This document shows, one piece after another, positions 5,593 through 5,881 of a stretch of 5,881 nucleotides of DNA (the first letter of the stretch is position 1; each line of letters starts with the position of its first letter). The notes below the pieces were generated by a model, which was not told where the DNA came from, did not search any database, and was given only the letters and a program-made list of their open reading frames with translations. This DNA comes from Paracoccaceae bacterium (GTDB taxonomy: Bacteria; Pseudomonadota; Alphaproteobacteria; Rhodobacterales; Rhodobacteraceae), in assembly GCA_004566265.1 (NCBI GenBank), contig SPLB01000317.1, positions 1 to 5,881 of the forward strand. Reading direction: 5' to 3'. Made by a program: the position numbers and the translations under genes.

Positions 5593-5709
5593 GGGCGTCC
5601 CGACTTTGGGGCGCCCACAGTTGATACTGTGGTCTGTGCTCTCACAGGCCCGATGATCCGGGAGGGGGAGACCCTCACCAGGATTGGATATATGGGGGCG
5701 AAAGCCCCT
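5593..5709 (+). promoter_or_regulatory. Structured spacer between rplR and rpsE
   Basis: The 146-nt gap holds four stem-loops in a row. (1) 5593-5601 with 5608-5616: 9 bp including one U-G pair, loop GACTTT. (2) GGTCTGTG (5631-5638) with CACAGGCC (5643-5650): 8 bp including one U-G pair, loop CTCT. (3) GAGGG (5662-5666) with CCCTC (5672-5676). (4) GGGGGC (5694-5699) with GCCCCT (5704-5709), closing a GAAA tetraloop and ending 22 nt before the rpsE start. An alternative pairing, CCACAG (5615-5620) with CTGTGG (5627-5632), competes with hairpins 1 and 2. Hairpin 1 resembles an intrinsic terminator but lacks a T-run, so read-through into rpsE is expected. It may be an attenuator, mRNA processing or stabilising element, or r-protein binding site; folding was done by eye. 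Confidence 0.55.
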
Positions 5710-5731
5710 GTCGTTCTGAAAGGAAAGCCAA

Positions 5732-5881
5732 ATGGCAGAACGTGAAAACCGTCGTGGCAAAGGCCGCCGCGAGGAAGAGACACCGGAATTCGCAGACCGT
5801 CTGGTCGCGATCAACCGCGTGTCCAAAACCGTTAAAGGCGGTAAGCGCTTTGGTTTCGCAGCTCTGGTTGTCGTAGGCGAC
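5732..5881 (+). CDS. rpsE: 30S ribosomal protein S5 (partial, 3' end outside window)
   Basis: The first 50 codons of ribosomal protein S5 (uS5), a 30S protein at the mRNA entry side involved in decoding accuracy and helicase activity together with S3 and S4. The family is usually around 165-190 residues, so about a quarter is visible. The N-terminal extension is strongly charged ([16 protein letters not shown]), followed by the start of the double-stranded RNA-binding domain: [19 protein letters not shown] (19-37) and [12 protein letters not shown] (39-50), ending just before the conserved glycine-rich loop. AAAGGAAAG about 5 nt before the ATG is the ribosome site. It follows the 146-nt structured spacer, so its translation is unlikely to be coupled directly to rplR. 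Confidence 0.97.
   Translation, partial: MAERENRRGKGRREEETPEFADRLVAINRVSKTVKGGKRFGFAALVVVGD

Noticed and set aside
5593..5616. Full transcription terminator ending the operon at rplR
   Set aside because: The stem is strong, but no T-run follows and an intact rpsE with its own ribosome site continues the operon. Partial attenuation remains possible and is covered as a finding.
4672..5826. 384-residue minus-strand open frame across rplF, rplR and rpsE
   Set aside because: It is fully antisense to three clear ribosomal-protein genes, matches no family I know and is expected from the codon bias of these highly expressed genes.

Overview
The window looks like a chromosomal piece of an alphaproteobacterium, most likely a Rhodobacterales (Roseobacter-group) organism. 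The basis is recalled similarity of the ribosomal proteins (L14, L5, S14, L6, L18) to that group, the 101-residue S14 lacking a zinc ribbon, and moderately high G+C. No search was run, so genus is not assigned.

Left part (1-2149), accessory and mostly non-coding. A leftward gene (121-846) encodes a secreted type-3 (SBP_bac_3) solute-binding protein and ends at a good intrinsic terminator (66-94, minus strand). No permease or ATPase gene is visible beside it. Upstream of it lies about 370 bp without a gene, holding two adjacent stem-loops (975-1009, 1016-1031), a 10-bp palindrome (917-926) and a long-armed inverted repeat (1128-1191). At 1226-1470 is the 3' remnant of a 2OG-Fe(II) oxygenase gene (TIGR02466-like), rightward, headless and apparently frameshifted, followed by a stem-loop at 1489-1511. 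From 1512 to 2149 I see no convincing gene; the last part should hold the promoter and leader of the ribosomal cluster.

Right part (2150-5881) is the end of the S10 operon joined to the spc operon, all rightward: rpmC-rpsQ-rplN-rplX-rplE-rpsN-rpsH-rplF-rplR-rpsE (rpsE cut by the window end). Gene order is canonical and most junctions are tight (1-nt overlap to 19 nt). Two junctions are not: rpsQ-rplN (102 nt) and rplR-rpsE (146 nt). Both are packed with predicted RNA stem-loops.

The main points of interest are: the ribosomal cluster begins at rpmC with no rplP within 2.1 kb upstream, so the usual S10 operon is split here; the two structured intercistronic spacers look like candidate cis-acting RNA elements (attenuation, processing or r-protein binding); and an identical pair of 9-nt stem arms is used both in the terminator of the solute-binding gene and in the rplR-rpsE spacer. 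No mobile element, CRISPR array, tRNA or rRNA was found.
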